This document shows positions 20,781 to 32,273 of a DNA stretch of 64,000 nucleotides, piece after piece. Source of the stretch: Leptidea sinapis (lineage: Eukaryota; Arthropoda; Insecta; Lepidoptera; Pieridae); NCBI RefSeq assembly GCF_905404315.1, contig NC_066273.1, positions 12,772,001-12,836,000 of the forward strand. Direction: 5' to 3'. The first letter of the stretch is position 1, and every line of letters begins with the position of its first letter. The translations under genes and the position numbers were made by a program. The notes under the pieces were generated by a model, which saw nothing but the letters and a program-made list of their open reading frames with translations, did not search any database and was not told where the DNA came from.

Positions 20781-23700
20781 ATTAAACCTTATATTAATTA
20801 ACTTATGAGAAACAACTTAATACAGCATAAGAATGTACTTTGATTCACTTTTTGATCTTTTTAGATTATCTTTATTAGATATATTATCAATTTGATCTAT
20901 GTCATGTTATTCACTAAATTATAATAATGTTAAATAACAATATGTATATATTAGGTTAGATTTAAGACTCACTACTACACGGTCACATTATCTCTGGACC
21001 TCGCTGGAACGTGAAGCTCCATCCCGTACCTCTTTCACCCCTGTTTGTCACTGACAGTACGGTTTGCAGTTTCATGACCGTTAGGTGTACCTATGTCGTG
21101 ATATGTTCGTGCTATAACTGCTTTGCTTTTGTTGTTAATAGTTCTGTAGTCTGTTAATTTATGTAAAAAAATATTTTTATACTTAATCCAGATTCATTCA
21201 TTGATTTCCCATAATAATAATTATCAGCACACAACACACATTAACATCAATCTATAATACTGACAAAATAAATATTTTTTTAATAATTCGTAATAACAAT
21301 ATCCTAGTGATGCTTGTTTTGCACACCGCGACCGTAACAAACCAACGATGTGACGTCATGCAACAGGTACAGAGATATCCGGTAACCGGGTAGCAATCCA
21401 TTGTCATTCTGTCAATTATATTATTCTCATAATTATATTTTACTGAAATAAAACAAAATAATGCTGTAACATAAATTTTATTTACATCCCAAATTTCACA
21501 GTTAGTATATAAAACAAAAAACGAAATTGAGTCGGGCCGATATAACCGCCCACGAAGTACAGTCAGCAACAAAAGCGAGGCAACACGCTCCACGTTACTG
21601 CACACAATTGTAGACCCAAAACCGTTCATTTGTAGCTTATAACTGAACTCTTGTTTATAAAATTTGTTTTAATATAACTTTAAAAAAATACTCGTCAGAT
21701 TTAAATAACAACTCTGGGTTCATGCAATATCAATCGTCAATACAATATAAACTTGTCATAGAATATAAGTAGGCAAATTAGATCTGTCGACTACAATGAC
21801 GTTCTATACATATAGACAAATCACGTCGCATAAAAACAAAGCCAAATATGGAACATGCCACAAATTACATCATAATAAGCTAAGATACTATACATTGCTG
21901 CCTTTACTCCAGTTGATTGAAATATCATTTGTCAATAAGCAGCAATGTAAAACATTTATTCAGTTCAGGTTTGATTCGGACAGTGACAGTTGACATACGA
22001 CTAAGAAGAAAAGTGTGCTTACATTATCTTTAAGCACACTTTTGCCGTTCCGCTATCAGACTGCGAATGATACTTCCTTATGTGTGTATAGAACGTCATA
22101 GGTTGATGATGTATCACATTATTTGCTCTTGTAACCAAGCAATCAATTCATTTGTTTATCAACTGTCAACCACTGATGTTTGAACAACCAGTATGGTAAT
22201 TAATGTTTCACTCTTTCGTAGTCTGAGAATTAACCGTTCAAATCTACTCGGTGGTAAGCCAAATATAACATTAGAAGCTTTCTTAATCAAGGAATGTGTT
22301 AATGATGCAATGATAACGAAGAACGGTTGGGAACATTTACTTAAAATAATCCGCAAGCAATGTGCGGAGGGGTATCGAATCATAAATAATTTAGGAACAT
22401 AGATATTATACTCATTAGATATATAGAAATATAAAACATGACTAATATGCAATTGCTTAACAGACAGATCTGACACAGATATATTTTGTGTACTGAATAG
22501 GTTAAAAGATGAACTTATATTCATTTCATTTTGACATCATTCTGTTTTTATGAAAATGCTCATGGCAATAATCATTTTCTTAAATGTCGATAAAAAAGGA
22601 AAGTGCTAATAACCATTTTAAAGTTATAGCTTTATATTGGCACAAAACCAAATGCAAAACAGTAAGGAATACAACCCAATAAAACTTTTTTCTAATTCCA
22701 CCACAATGATAAAATTGCACTACATGGAAAATACTACAGAGACAAAAATAAATATTTTCCGATGCCGATAAATCTCGAGAGGTCGAGTTGTTCTTCGACA
22801 ATAACAATAGTGATGCGTTGCGCAAAGTTAATTTCCCCAAATGGTCTTACACATTTCAATGAGAATTTCTTGCAAGTTTTAATATTTGAAAACATTACAA
22901 TATTTCATCGGGACAACACCGTACCATACCAGAGACATGACGCGTCCGAGCTGGTCCCGCCACCAAATTGGTTACGTAACCAAACGGACACCAGATGAGC
23001 AGCTCTTAATAGAGCGGTTTACATTAAATGTAACCAACTAAGTTGGTAGCGGCGACTGGTTGAGCTACCATGGTGTCACAATGAAATAATATAGCCCTTA
23101 CTGTCATTCCTACATCAAATAAAACATAATCATTGATTTGGTAGCAAACAGTGATTGACACATCGGAACCACAGATCTGGACTCGAACTGATCGACACCA
23201 AGCCGAGGTATCACGATTAAGATGATTGCGGACTACGTCTGTACATAGTTCACAAAATGTAATTATAAATTTTAAAACAACATCATACAGCGTCTACTGT
23301 ACACCGCTAAATACATCTTAAATACAAAATTTAAACTCGATACACAATATATGTACAGTAAATTATAATTTAAAACGTTTATAATATATTACATACTGTA
23401 TAATTAATATGAAACCAGTGATTGAGTAAAACATCTGCTGGACACTGATACTGGTTACGTATATGTACACTCGGCTTTATGTAATAGACTCTTAATGTAT
23501 GTGGGGGATACAGTACAGAGTCGTTTTAAGGTCGTCGTACACTTATACCATAGCGCTCTCGCATAATAGCAAAAGGAGCATTTGAATGATGATATTATAA
23601 TATCAATAGCAAATAAAATTTAGCTCGATGGTTCACCTCTTGCTATCCGTGTGGTACGCTCGCATGTAATGCGGTATAATGTGCAAAAACCCTAAACAAA

Positions 23701-24320
23701 CACGGGGTAGCCAATCTCCGGCTACTTCCCTACCTCGAGCGAATGCTTGTGTACGCCATAAAATAACTTATCGGGTCTGTGAGCCCGTTATAATATCACA
23801 ATACATGTTAACTAAAAGACACGCTAAACGCTCGCTTAACTCACCTATGAAACAATCAAAACAGAAATACAAATAATTACAAGCGCATGGATCGCGACGG
23901 CTATATTGTTGTTGTCTCAACTCAGCAAGGATAATAATAATAATATACATAAATTACGATAAACTACGTGTCACTAACATCTTTACATATATAAAGGGCG
24001 CCCTACACACTGGTCGGAATACACATATTGGAGAAACACGAACTATTAAGGACAAGCCAGCTTTATCATTCCAACACCAGCAGTAATCACGTCCACGTCA
24101 AACCTTAGTTACATTTTTTATTAACAACAGTTTGTGCTGAAACTGGATCGTATGCGCCCAAGAACTAATCTAAATGCAACATCCACGTACTCGTAGTGTT
24201 CAAACTAAATATTTGCACCAATTATTTAGTCCCTCATCTCCAATGTTTCCCACGATAAGATAAAATGGGAATCATTGGAGATTAATTAACATATTTTTTA
24301 TCTGTTTTTACAAGTACGAA
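20781..24320. other. Intergenic stretch without a recognised gene
   Basis: AT-rich. Short ORFs on both strands (the largest are 125 and 121 codons) show no family resemblance or splice context. A 13-bp-arm hairpin lies at 22,009-22,043. Part may be the 3' UTR of the minus-strand BIRC6-like gene or repeat remnants (for example around 21,250-21,630). Confidence 0.45.
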
Positions 24321-24326
24321 AAGATC

Positions 24327-24332
24327 TTTATT
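24327..24332 (-). terminator. Candidate polyadenylation signal of BIRC6-like gene
   Basis: TTTATT on the plus strand, i.e. AATAAA on the minus strand, about 280 nt past the expected stop at 24,613. Supported only by position and hexamer. Confidence 0.35.
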
Positions 24333-24471
24333 CTGGACAGGCACAATCAACTCGCGAACTAACTTAGGATTATGGAAACGTTCATCTACTTTAACGGGTT
24401 ATAAAAAAGTTAACAAAATTTTTTTAAGTGACAAATTGAATAATGTCCATACAAACATGTATTAAACTGTG

Positions 24472-24562
24472 GGTGTCGCGAGTGGGAGTCGCGAGTATGT
24501 GTCGCGAGTGGGTGTCGCGAGTGGGTGTCGCGAGTGGGTGTCGCGAGTTGGTGTCGCCAGTT
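24472..24562. repeat. 13-bp tandem repeat, about 7 copies
   Basis: Units of GTGTCGCGAGTGG with small variations, just beyond the BIRC6-like stop codon and probably inside the 3' UTR. It is translated only if the terminal frame is read through. Confidence 0.85.
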
Positions 24563-24612
24563 ACCGTCCACCCGCTCACCGTGAGTGGTATCAGCTGTCG
24601 TCCGCAGTCCGC

Positions 24613-24805
24613 TCAGTCCACCACCTCGGACACGATCTTCTCCATGTCCTGGTCCACCACGTCGTCGTCGTGCGGCGGCGGCGGGCAGGCGGGGCAGCGG
24701 CGCGGGGCCGGGCGCGGCCGGCAACTTGAACGGCTCGTCCAGATCTTCGAGGCCGGCGGGCACCGGCAACTTGGCCAGCTCCTCTTTTAGCTTCACATAG
24801 TGCCG
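24613..24805 (-). CDS. BIRC6: BIRC6-like, last exon, with apparent frameshift
   Basis: Acceptor attgcag; begins 'RHYVKLKEELAKLPVPAG', matching the end of BIRC6 proteins. After 'EPFKLPAAPGP' the entry frame enters a GC-rich Pro/Ala run, then an Arg-rich stretch, and reads through a minisatellite to 24,410. The neighbouring frame instead gives 'HDDDVVDQDMEKIVSEVVD' and a TGA at 24,613-24,615, which is a far more protein-like C-terminus. An indel in the GC tract (about 24,680-24,720) is likely. Confidence 0.7.
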
Positions 24806-27800
24806 CTGCAATCAAATTGTTTACTTGAAAACTAAGCAAATAAAACAAAACGAATAGTGTGCTAACTAATAGTATGCTAGCTACCAGTGTACTAACTAAG
24901 AGTGTGCTAACTAATAGTGTGCTAACTAATTTGTTAGCTAACAGTGGACTAACTAATAGTGTGCTAACTAAGAGTGTGCTAACTAATAGTGTGCTAGCTA
25001 ACAGTGTACTAACTAAGAGTGTGCTAACTAATAGTGTGCTAGCTAACAGTGTACTAACTAATAGTGTACTAACTAAAAGTGTGCTAACTAACAGTGTGCT
25101 AGCTAACAGTGTACTTACTAATAGTGTACTAACTAAGAGTGTGCTAACTAATAGTGTGCTAGCTAACAGTGTACTAACTAATAGTGTACTTACTAAGAGT
25201 GTGCTAACTAATAGTGTGCTAGCTAACAGTGTACTAACTAATAGTGTGCTTACTAATTTGTTAGCTAACAGTGGACTAACTAATAGTGTACTAACTAATA
25301 GTGTGCTAGCTAACAGTGTGCTAGCTAACAGTGTACTAACTAATAGTGTGCTAACTAATAGTGTACTAACTTATTGTGTACTTACTAATTGTGTGATTGG
25401 AATGGTTACTAGTTATTGTTTTAATATTCCTCATTTATTTTCATTACATGCAGAAATAATCGTGTTTGTGCTAATTATAATCGAACAACCGAATTTTAAT
25501 TCGAACTCTGGAAACTCAACGAGAAAATTTTATTGATATACATGTTCTCAAAACTAAAAAATAATGAGTTGTGATAAACCAGAAACGAGTTATGACTTGA
25601 CCGTTTTGAATAAGTCTGAAGGATGTACTGGTAAAATGGCAGGTTGAGTGCTCACCTTGAGTGCGCACAGGTTGTGATTGATGGTTCGGTGTGTCCGCTC
25701 GTCCCCGCTCTGCCCCTCGAGATCAGTGATCCAGTTCGCAACGGTTTGCATTATCTCGTTCCGTTTTATCCAAAAGTGAGTCTGTATAACCTGCAGGAAC
25801 AAACAACTTCGATTAAGCAAATTACTTCATAATTTATCTCGAGTAAACTGAACAAGGTCTTAACAAAGTGCAACTACACAATATGAGACTTCAGAATCTA
25901 AAAATTACATCATAATCATATTTTGTCATCCCGCAGTGTCTATAAATTTTGATTCAAATAAATTTTGGCATATTTCTGTTTATAATTTGTTACTCCATAA
26001 TAAAGACTCATATGGTAAAAAGCTTTTAGTTTCCTTATTTGAAAAGATATGCTGATATTGAAGAACACGGTTTATTAGTTTTTAGTTAGTTACGGAACAA
26101 TCACCTGGTCACACTTTACATCCTGTATAACTGAATAAAGTCCTCGAATGGCTACCACGGAAAACGCAGTGTTGGCAGCCCCAGAGAGATGGACTGACGA
26201 TCTAGTCAAGATTGCATACATTGCTGGAATGCATTGGATGAGGGCATCGCAGGACCGATCGGCGTGGAGATCTTTGGGGCAGGCCTTTGTCCAATAGTGG
26301 ACGTCTTCCGGCTGATGATCATTATGATGAAATGAATAGAATATAGTAATGAATAATAAATAACTAGAGAGGAAGTACCTCCCGGAAGCAGGGCTCGGGC
26401 GAGCGCAGCTGGTCGAGCATGGCCCAGCGCACGCACGCCTGGTAGATGTTGGAGTTGTACTCGAGCGAGGCCAAGGTGCCCACGCACGTGCCGCGGCTGC
26501 GCTCGTACCCCGGCTCGTTGAAGTACGGCTCGGGCACCAGGATCAGCGACTGGATCGACACCAGCACCTGGACATACAAACATCATATCAAAATCACTTT
26601 ATGGTACATTTAGTGCTCGACCGACGGTCAGAGCTGATATCGGTCGAGCCTAACGCGTATCATACGCGCTGACCATGTTGCGTAGTGCTCAGCTGACAGC
26701 AAACTTGATTGCGGGCCCGTGATCAGGACCTGCCAATGGAAACCAGTGAACAGCCTGCTAAAAATCACACCACCTATATACATATATACAGGATGTAATC
26801 GTTAATTGTGACCAGGCGATTATTCTGTAACTATGACAGAATAAAAAAAAATAACTGATTGCCTAATCAGTAAAATGACATCAATAACTTTTTTTTAAAT
26901 CAAACGGGAAATATCCAAAACACTTACACACATTTGGTATGGGATAAGTAGAAAGGTTTTAGTTTCCTTTTTTTAAGGTTAACGATAATACCCTGTATTT
27001 TCAACTCCTAGGAGCTATAAAGTCGACTCCAATTCGGATTAACACACATACGAGTCCAGAGGGCATACCATCAACTTTTAATAAGCGATGCGATTCCGAT
27101 GCAGTTCAGTTTAGGTACCTAAACTGAATCACTAAAATTCGTACCATGAACTGCCTTTTACTGAATGGCGCTTAGATCGCTTATGAAGAATGAACGAAAT
27201 AAATTTGTCTGTGGTCCGCGGTGAGAGAAAGAGATGACGCTCTACAGTCGTTGCATAAGTTTGTTTCTCTTACTCGAACCATATGCGTTGCGTTTCGAAA
27301 CCTAAAATGATATGATTTTAGAGGTTTTTTTTGCGTAGAAAATACTACAAATACATTTTAAAATTGCGCTTTATAACGTCAAATTATAAACCATTAAGCC
27401 CTTTTTTGTAGTTATTAAATATCAGTAATATAAATAAATATTGTTCTTTGAATTACTAATTAAATATTTGCTTAGCTGTTTTCGTAAAAATAACGAGTTA
27501 TGAACGCACCTCCATTGATGTTTGATTTGACAGCACGATAGAGTTCATTTTTTTTAATTCGTTCTTGCGAACAGGCTATAGCCCGGGCCCTTACTGCACC
27601 GTCTGTAACCAAAAATGAAAATACAAAATTTTCATTTTTGGTCATCGCATCTTTCATCAATAAAATTTTCCATTTCTATATGTTTTCCCTATTTTTCAAA
27701 GTTATTAACAACACGATGATTCACTTTCCTCTAAGTAGTAACTTTTTTCGAATCGCTCACTTTGACACATAAGCTATCCAGTTTATGTTGAAATATTACC

Positions 27801-30800
27801 TCATGTACGAATGAATGAACGAACTAAATCAGTTTGCGATTCACTTGATATATTTTTTGACATCCAATTGACATCACTGCGATTTAATCAGTTGATTTGG
27901 CGTCAGCCGAAATTAGATAGCTCTAATCAGGTCGTGGTACGAAATAGCAAAGCAGGTTATTTTAGGTTGTCAATTGAATCGCAATAAGAGTTCATTGCAG
28001 GCCCGCAGAGTCCGAATAGTGTTTGTCTCCTCACACAATCACTGAAGCAACAATGAAATATTTGTTTCGGGTTGCACTACTGATTGGTAGATTGTCGGTC
28101 GCACATGTTCAGATAGTGAGGATGATATTTTAGTTTGTCGCCTATGGGTTCTAGTGCAGAAATCGCATCAAACATCTCTTCAGACGTCACCACACGGTGA
28201 CCAGAGAGGCGAGAGTACCTTCATGATGTCCAGGCGGTCGGTGTCGGTGCGCACGAACACGGAGGAGGAGTACGAGAGCGGCAGGCTGGTGGCCAGGGTG
28301 GCCGCCTCCTGCGCCAGGCGCTTCATGCGCGCCGGGTGCGAGCGCTGGCCCGCCGCGCGCACCGTGCCCTCGAAGTTGTACGGCACCGTTAACTTGAACC
28401 CGCCCTCCCCGTCCTCCGATATCATCTCGAATGTTTCTGCGGCACCCGACAATATCAATAACAAGACACATCACACACGATAACGCATTTCTTTTATGAA
28501 AATAAGGAACGGGACGAGGAAGACGTTCAGCTGATGGTAATTGATACGCCCTGCCCGTTACAATGCAGTGCCGCTCAGGATTCTTGAAAAACCCAAAATC
28601 TCCGAGCGGCACTACAATTGCGCTCGTCACCTTGAAACGTAAGATGTTAAGTCTCATTCCCCCAGGTATTTCACTGGCTAAGGCACCCTTCAGACCGAAT
28701 CACAATAATGCTTACTCATTACTGCTTCACAGCAGAGAAAGGCGCCGTTGTGGTTCCCATAATCTAGCCGGCATCCTGTGCAAAGGAGCCTCCCACTATG
28801 TATGAGAATGTAGTGTTATAGTACTCACCAAACTGCATGGTGCGCATCAGTTCGATATACCTCGCCTCCCGACTCGCCCCGTATATGGACCGCGCTAGTC
28901 CCGCATTGTCAGATTCGTTTTCTGAACGACACATTAACGCAGATGTTGCCTGAAATCAGTATTCATATAATGCAATCTCCAACAGAATGCTAAGTTCACT
29001 CCAAAAGCCATGCCCTCTACAGGGTATCATCCCGAGACCATGCTTGATTTATAAATAATATATAGGGTGTATGATACGAGTTATATATACGTACTTATAT
29101 ATTAACTTATACATAACATCAAAATAAACATTCAAATTAACATCTTATTTAATGGCAGTAATGTTCGAAGTCACGAGCGAGTCGGACGCGAACTCGAGGC
29201 AAGAACATTTTGTATCAGCAGTTTAGTCATTATTTAGCAAAATGATATAAAACGTCGAGTTGGTTACACAATTTTATTAATTTAAATAAGTACTTATCTC
29301 AAATACGACAGTCCATCAACATCTCATTTTAAGTTTGGATAATATGCTGTTATTTACAGTTTTCCACTGACCCCTATCATTGTGTGGCGTTGTATTCAAA
29401 GCGCGGTCGAAACACAACTGTATGAAAACTCTGCCTAATAGACGCGTTTATTGTAAGTCAATGTTGTAGCTGTATGATTTATAAATAGAGACGGGTTATC
29501 ACAAAATGATTAGATACCTGAATGTCAGCTATTAGCGAAGCGAGTCCCTCATCCTCTTCCGATAAGTCAGAGTTACTCGATGTACTGAATCTTTGGCTAT
29601 ACGTCATCTTTCCAAATATGTTCTTTTTGCTCATTCTGTAACATGCAATCAAATGATGGTTGGTTGGAATGGTGGCACGACAAATCGATGTGATAGGCCT
29701 GATAGGTTATGTGGTAGCCTGTCAAATCAAATCAAAATCACTATTCATATAGGTCAAAAGTTTTCTTTTCTTTTTATATCAACCGCCACTTCGAAAAGGG
29801 TTGAGCTTTAATGAAAAGTCACAAGAAGCTCATTCCCACTCTTTTAAATCAACATTTACAGCTTCATCTTTTTACAAATCATTTACAGCAACAAATATAC
29901 TCAAACGTCAAATACTCAACGCCTAACACAAGTCAAAAAAAGAAAATGTAAAGGATTACAGAAAATCAAGAGTTATTGAGTACAGTAGATGCATCAATCC
30001 ACACACATCGTAAATAGATAAAGGTATTTTGCGAGCATTTTATTATGACAAAAGATATTATGGAGTTTGTTTATGTGAATTAGTGACAATTTTTGTTCAC
30101 TTCAAATAATACAGTATCATGACTGCTCCGGAAATAAATGGCACTCTGAGGGAGAAAAGAGCTTTAACAGTATTCCTTTTTTAGTTTTTTTTATTTCTTG
30201 TATATTTATATTAAGCGATAATTTTTTAATATCTTATCAATATATAAAATGGCAACATAAAAATCGTACCGTGATCAACCACGATCAGAAAGTGATGTTC
30301 CTGTCACACTGCGACTTATTATAAGTTAGTATGTCTCACTAGTGTGTAATAACGCCAGCGCTCATACTCTAACACAGCAGTATAAAAGCTTTTTGATCAT
30401 GGAATAGAAATACGTACAAAAGCAGTAGAACCCCAGAGAAACACAAACATTTACTGCAACTAATGCTTTTCATTGTTTGTGTATTTAAAGTGCCGGCCCC
30501 ACTGGCGGTCAGAGTTCCGATTTCTGCGTTCACTGTCACGCACACGTACAGCGCGATGTGGCGCGACATGTCCAGCACTACACACACACACACACTGGCC
30601 ACTGGGGCCTACCTGAGCTTGGCCGCGTACGAGTTGGTGGTGCGGCTCATGCTGGCGAGCAGCGCGGGCAGCTTGCGCACGGCGGGCGCCAGGCGGCGGC
30701 AGCGGGCCGCGTGCAGCGCCCGCGCCGCGCGGAGCACGCACACGTACAGCGCGATGTGGCGCGACATGTCCAGCACTACACACACACACACACTGGCCAC

Positions 30801-31439
30801 TGGGGCCTACCTGAGCTTGGCCGCGTACGAGTTGGTGGTGCGGCTCATGCTGGCGAGCAGCGCGGGCAGCTTGCGCACGGCGGGCGCCAGGCGGCGGCAG
30901 CGGGCCGCGTGCAGCGCCCGCGCCGCGCGGAGCACGCACACGTACAGCGCGATGTGGCGCGACATGTCCAGCACTACACACACACACACACTGGCCACTG
31001 GGGCCTACCTGAGCTTGGCCGCGTACGAGTTGGTGGTGCGGCTCATGCTGGCGAGCAGCGCGGGCAGCTTGCGCACGGCGGGCGCCAGGCGGCGGCAGCG
31101 GGCCGCGTGCAGCGCCCGCGCCGCGCGGAGCACGCACACGTACAGCGCGATGTGGCGCGACATGTCCAGCACTACACACACACACACACTGGCCACTGGG
31201 GCCTACCTGAGCTTGGCCGCGTACGAGTTGGTGGTGCGGCTCATGCTGGCGAGCAGCGCGGGCAGCTTGCGCACGGCGGGCGCCAGGCGGCGGCAGCGGG
31301 CCGCGTGCAGCGCCCGCGCCGCGCGGAGCACGCACACGTACAGCGCGATGTGGCGCGACATGTCCAGCACTACACACACACACACACTGGCCACTGGGGC
31401 CTACCTGAGCTTGGCCGCGTACGAGTTGGTGGTGCGGCT
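24613..31439 (-). CDS. BIRC6: BIRC6/Bruce-like giant E2 ubiquitin-conjugating protein, 3' part only
   Basis: BIRC6 (Bruce) is a very large BIR- and UBC-containing inhibitor of apoptosis that ubiquitinates pro-apoptotic factors. Recognised minus-strand exons, in transcript order, are 30,613-30,775 (one of four identical copies), 29,518-29,635, 28,829-28,949, 28,219-28,436, 26,379-26,567, 25,656-25,790 and 24,613-24,805. Phases agree at every join tested except across the missing exon. Diagnostic blocks are 'RRLAQEAATLATSLPLS...' read in parts with 'SVFVRTDTDRLDIMK' (UBC start) and 'EPYFNEPGYERSRGT' with 'RWAMLDQLRSPEPCF' (UBC end and C-terminal helices). The roughly 80-residue exon between them, carrying the active-site Cys, was not found. 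The 5' bulk, including the BIR domain, is also absent. It may be a broken or mis-assembled locus. Confidence 0.8.
24845..25395. repeat. 15-bp tandem repeat with higher-order structure
   Basis: About 36 copies of a unit like GTGCTAACTAATAGT, grouped into 45-60 bp higher-order blocks by aat/aag/gct variants. In the last intron of the BIRC6-like gene. The 225-codon plus-strand ORF ('NSVLTNSVLTKSVL' repeats) follows from a period divisible by three. Confidence 0.95.
25656..25790 (-). CDS. BIRC6: BIRC6-like exon (post-UBC helices)
   Basis: 45 codons, phase 0 at both ends, acceptor cctgcag, donor gtgagc. Reads 'VIQTHFWIKRNEIMQTVANW' then 'ERTHRTINHNLCALK', collinear with the BIRC6 C-terminus. Confidence 0.85.
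26150..26335 (+). mobile_element. LINE 3' terminal fragment, RTE-like
   Basis: The plus strand reads 'ERWTDDLVKIA', 'GMHWMRASQDRSAWRSLGQ' and then WTSSG after a stop, the terminal peptide common in insect LINEs that end in GATGAT-type tails. It sits in an intron of the BIRC6-like gene. Confidence 0.65.
26379..26567 (-). CDS. BIRC6: BIRC6-like exon (UBC C-terminal part)
   Basis: 63 codons, phase 0 to 0, acceptor tgtccag, donor gtactt. Contains 'VLVSIQSLILVPEPYFNEPG' and 'NIYQACVRWAMLDQLRSPEP'. The motif is highly specific to BIRC6/BRUCE-type and related E2s (UBE2O, UBE2Z). Confidence 0.9.
27105..27128. repeat. Perfect 24-bp palindrome
   Basis: TTCAGTTTAGGT followed immediately by its reverse complement. 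In the BIRC6-like intron where the UBC core exon would be expected. Confidence 0.85.
27608..27642. repeat. Hairpin, 15-bp arms, 5-nt loop
   Basis: ACCAAAAATGAAAAT, acaaa, and the exact reverse complement. Confidence 0.85.
28219..28436 (-). CDS. BIRC6: BIRC6-like exon (start of UBC domain)
   Basis: 218 nt; acceptor gccgcag, donor gtactc. Enters phase 1 (completing a Glu codon) and ends exactly after '...DRLDIMK'. Contains 'FKLTVPYNFEGTVRAAGQ' and 'ARMKRLAQEAATLATSLPLS'. The last block opens the E2 fold; the next exon should encode the catalytic centre. Confidence 0.9.
28490..28800 (-). mobile_element. Short interspersed element family A, copy 3 (near full length)
   Basis: Runs from the TATGAAAATAAGG lead through GACGTTCAGCTGATGGTAAT and GCCGCTCAG...GAGCGGC to GGAGCCTCCCAC. 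Intronic in the BIRC6-like gene. Confidence 0.8.
28829..28949 (-). CDS. BIRC6: BIRC6-like exon
   Basis: 121 nt; acceptor atttcag, donor gtgagt; phase 0 in, 1 out. Reads 'ATSALMCRSENESDN' and 'EARYIELMRTMQF', which joins the next exon to give '...MQFETFEMIS', collinear with BIRC6 ahead of the UBC domain. Confidence 0.85.
29518..29635 (-). CDS. BIRC6: BIRC6-like exon
   Basis: 118 nt; acceptor gttacag, donor gtatct. The first base completes an Arg codon begun by the 163-bp exon; then 'MSKKNIFGKMTYSQRFS', an acidic 'DLSEEDEG' and 'LIADIQ'. The frame joins the next exon cleanly. Assignment rests on phase and position more than on motif. Confidence 0.75.
30613..30775 (-). CDS. BIRC6: BIRC6-like exon, array copy nearest the next exon
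   Basis: 163 nt, phase 1 in and 2 out. Reads 'DMSRHIALYVCVLRAARALH', 'RRLAPAVRKLPALLASM' and 'TTNSYAAKL', an Ala/Leu/Arg helical segment. Donor AG|gtaggc joins AG|A to 29,635. This copy is the one most likely spliced to the downstream exon. Confidence 0.7.
30811..30973 (-). CDS. BIRC6: BIRC6-like exon, duplicate 2 in array
   Basis: Identical by eye to 30,613-30,775. The exon is not a multiple of three, so it cannot be added in series without a frameshift. Confidence 0.4.
31009..31171 (-). CDS. BIRC6: BIRC6-like exon, duplicate 3 in array
   Basis: Identical copy; see the array entry. Confidence 0.4.
31207..31369 (-). CDS. BIRC6: BIRC6-like exon, duplicate 4 in array (most 5')
   Basis: Identical copy. 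Upstream of it only a 35-bp spacer and a truncated exon end remain, then unrelated AT-rich DNA. Confidence 0.4.
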
Positions 31440-31799
31440 GCGTTGTGATTAACAGTCTTAATTTGTTTTTGGGACCTACTACTGAATAAGTAGTAATTTA
31501 TCTTTACCTAGATATGATGAAAATGTCAATGTCCGTTCACTTCGAAGAATTGATTTTTCTTATTATAATGTACCTTTACTTTGTCTTTTCATAGAAAGTG
31601 CCATATTGATATGTAGGATACTGTTCTTTTAAGACTTCATGGTACCTGATTACTAAATTAAGTCTACTTCGTCTAACCTGTTTTTTTATGATGGTCACCC
31701 TTACATTTACAATAATTATAAATGTCGAAAATACAGCAATTGAACAAGTTGCCAATTTGTCCAAGACATATTTCATAACAGCGAGTATTGACGGACATT

Positions 31800-32060
31800 G
31801 ACGACCGATATAGCCGAATGGCTAGTGACCCTGACTACTAAGCTAGAGGTCCTGGGTTCGAATCCCGGTAGGTGCAATCATTTATATGATGAATAATGAA
31901 TGTTTGTTTCCGAGTCATGGATGTTTATTTGTATTTATGTATGTTTAAGTAAGTATATTATATTAAATATATCATTGACTTGCGCACATAGTACAGGCTA
32001 TGCCAGTTTGGGGCAAGATAATTTGTGTAAGAGTGTGTCAATATTATTATTATTATTGTA
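31800..32060 (+). mobile_element. tRNA-derived SINE (family C), copy 1
   Basis: The head has Pol III A-box-like TAGCCGAATGGCTAGTGA and B-box GGTTCGAATCC in a tRNA-like layout, ending CCGGTAGGTGC. The body contains 'gtttgtttccgagtcatgga' and 'gcaagataatttgtgtaaga', ending in ATT repeats. Other copies are at 37,975-38,200 (minus) and 57,845-58,065 (plus). It lies in the short gap between the BIRC6-like and papilin exons. Confidence 0.8.
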
Positions 32061-32273
32061 AACTAATGACGCCGTATGTAAAACGAAAAATAATGCGTTT
32101 TTGCCAAGGTATAATAATCATTGTATTTTTGATATATTGTAAAAATATCTTGTACCTTTTGCATCATATTATTTTTAGTATTTTTAGTAAATAGTGATCA
32201 AGTTTGGATTTTGGTAACAAACAAAACGTAACATAAATAAATATTTTGATATAAAAATGTTTTCACTTTTCAG

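Larger units (their letters stand above)
30537..31439. repeat. 198-bp tandem array, about 4.6 identical units, each holding a BIRC6-like exon
   Basis: The unit is GC-rich and repeats without visible base changes. Each unit holds a 163-nt minus-strand exon bounded by (gt)n-ag and gtaggc, and a 35-bp spacer containing the CA run. Array ends cut inside the exon: the left partial (30,537-30,577) has an acceptor but no donor, the right partial (31,405-31,439) a donor but no acceptor. Because 198 is divisible by three, long false ORFs arise on both strands. Confidence 0.95.

Noticed and set aside
22159..22524. 121-codon minus-strand ORF
   Set aside because: AT-rich composition, no motif, no splice or promoter context.
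24859..25536. 225-codon plus-strand ORF rich in NSVLTN repeats
   Set aside because: It is the translation of a 15-bp tandem repeat in an intron of the BIRC6-like gene; the period, not selection, keeps it open.
30460..31452. ORFs of about 300 codons on both strands with 66-residue repeats
   Set aside because: By-products of the 198-bp array. The real coding frame is the interrupted 163-nt minus-strand exon, supported by splice sites and joins to flanking exons.
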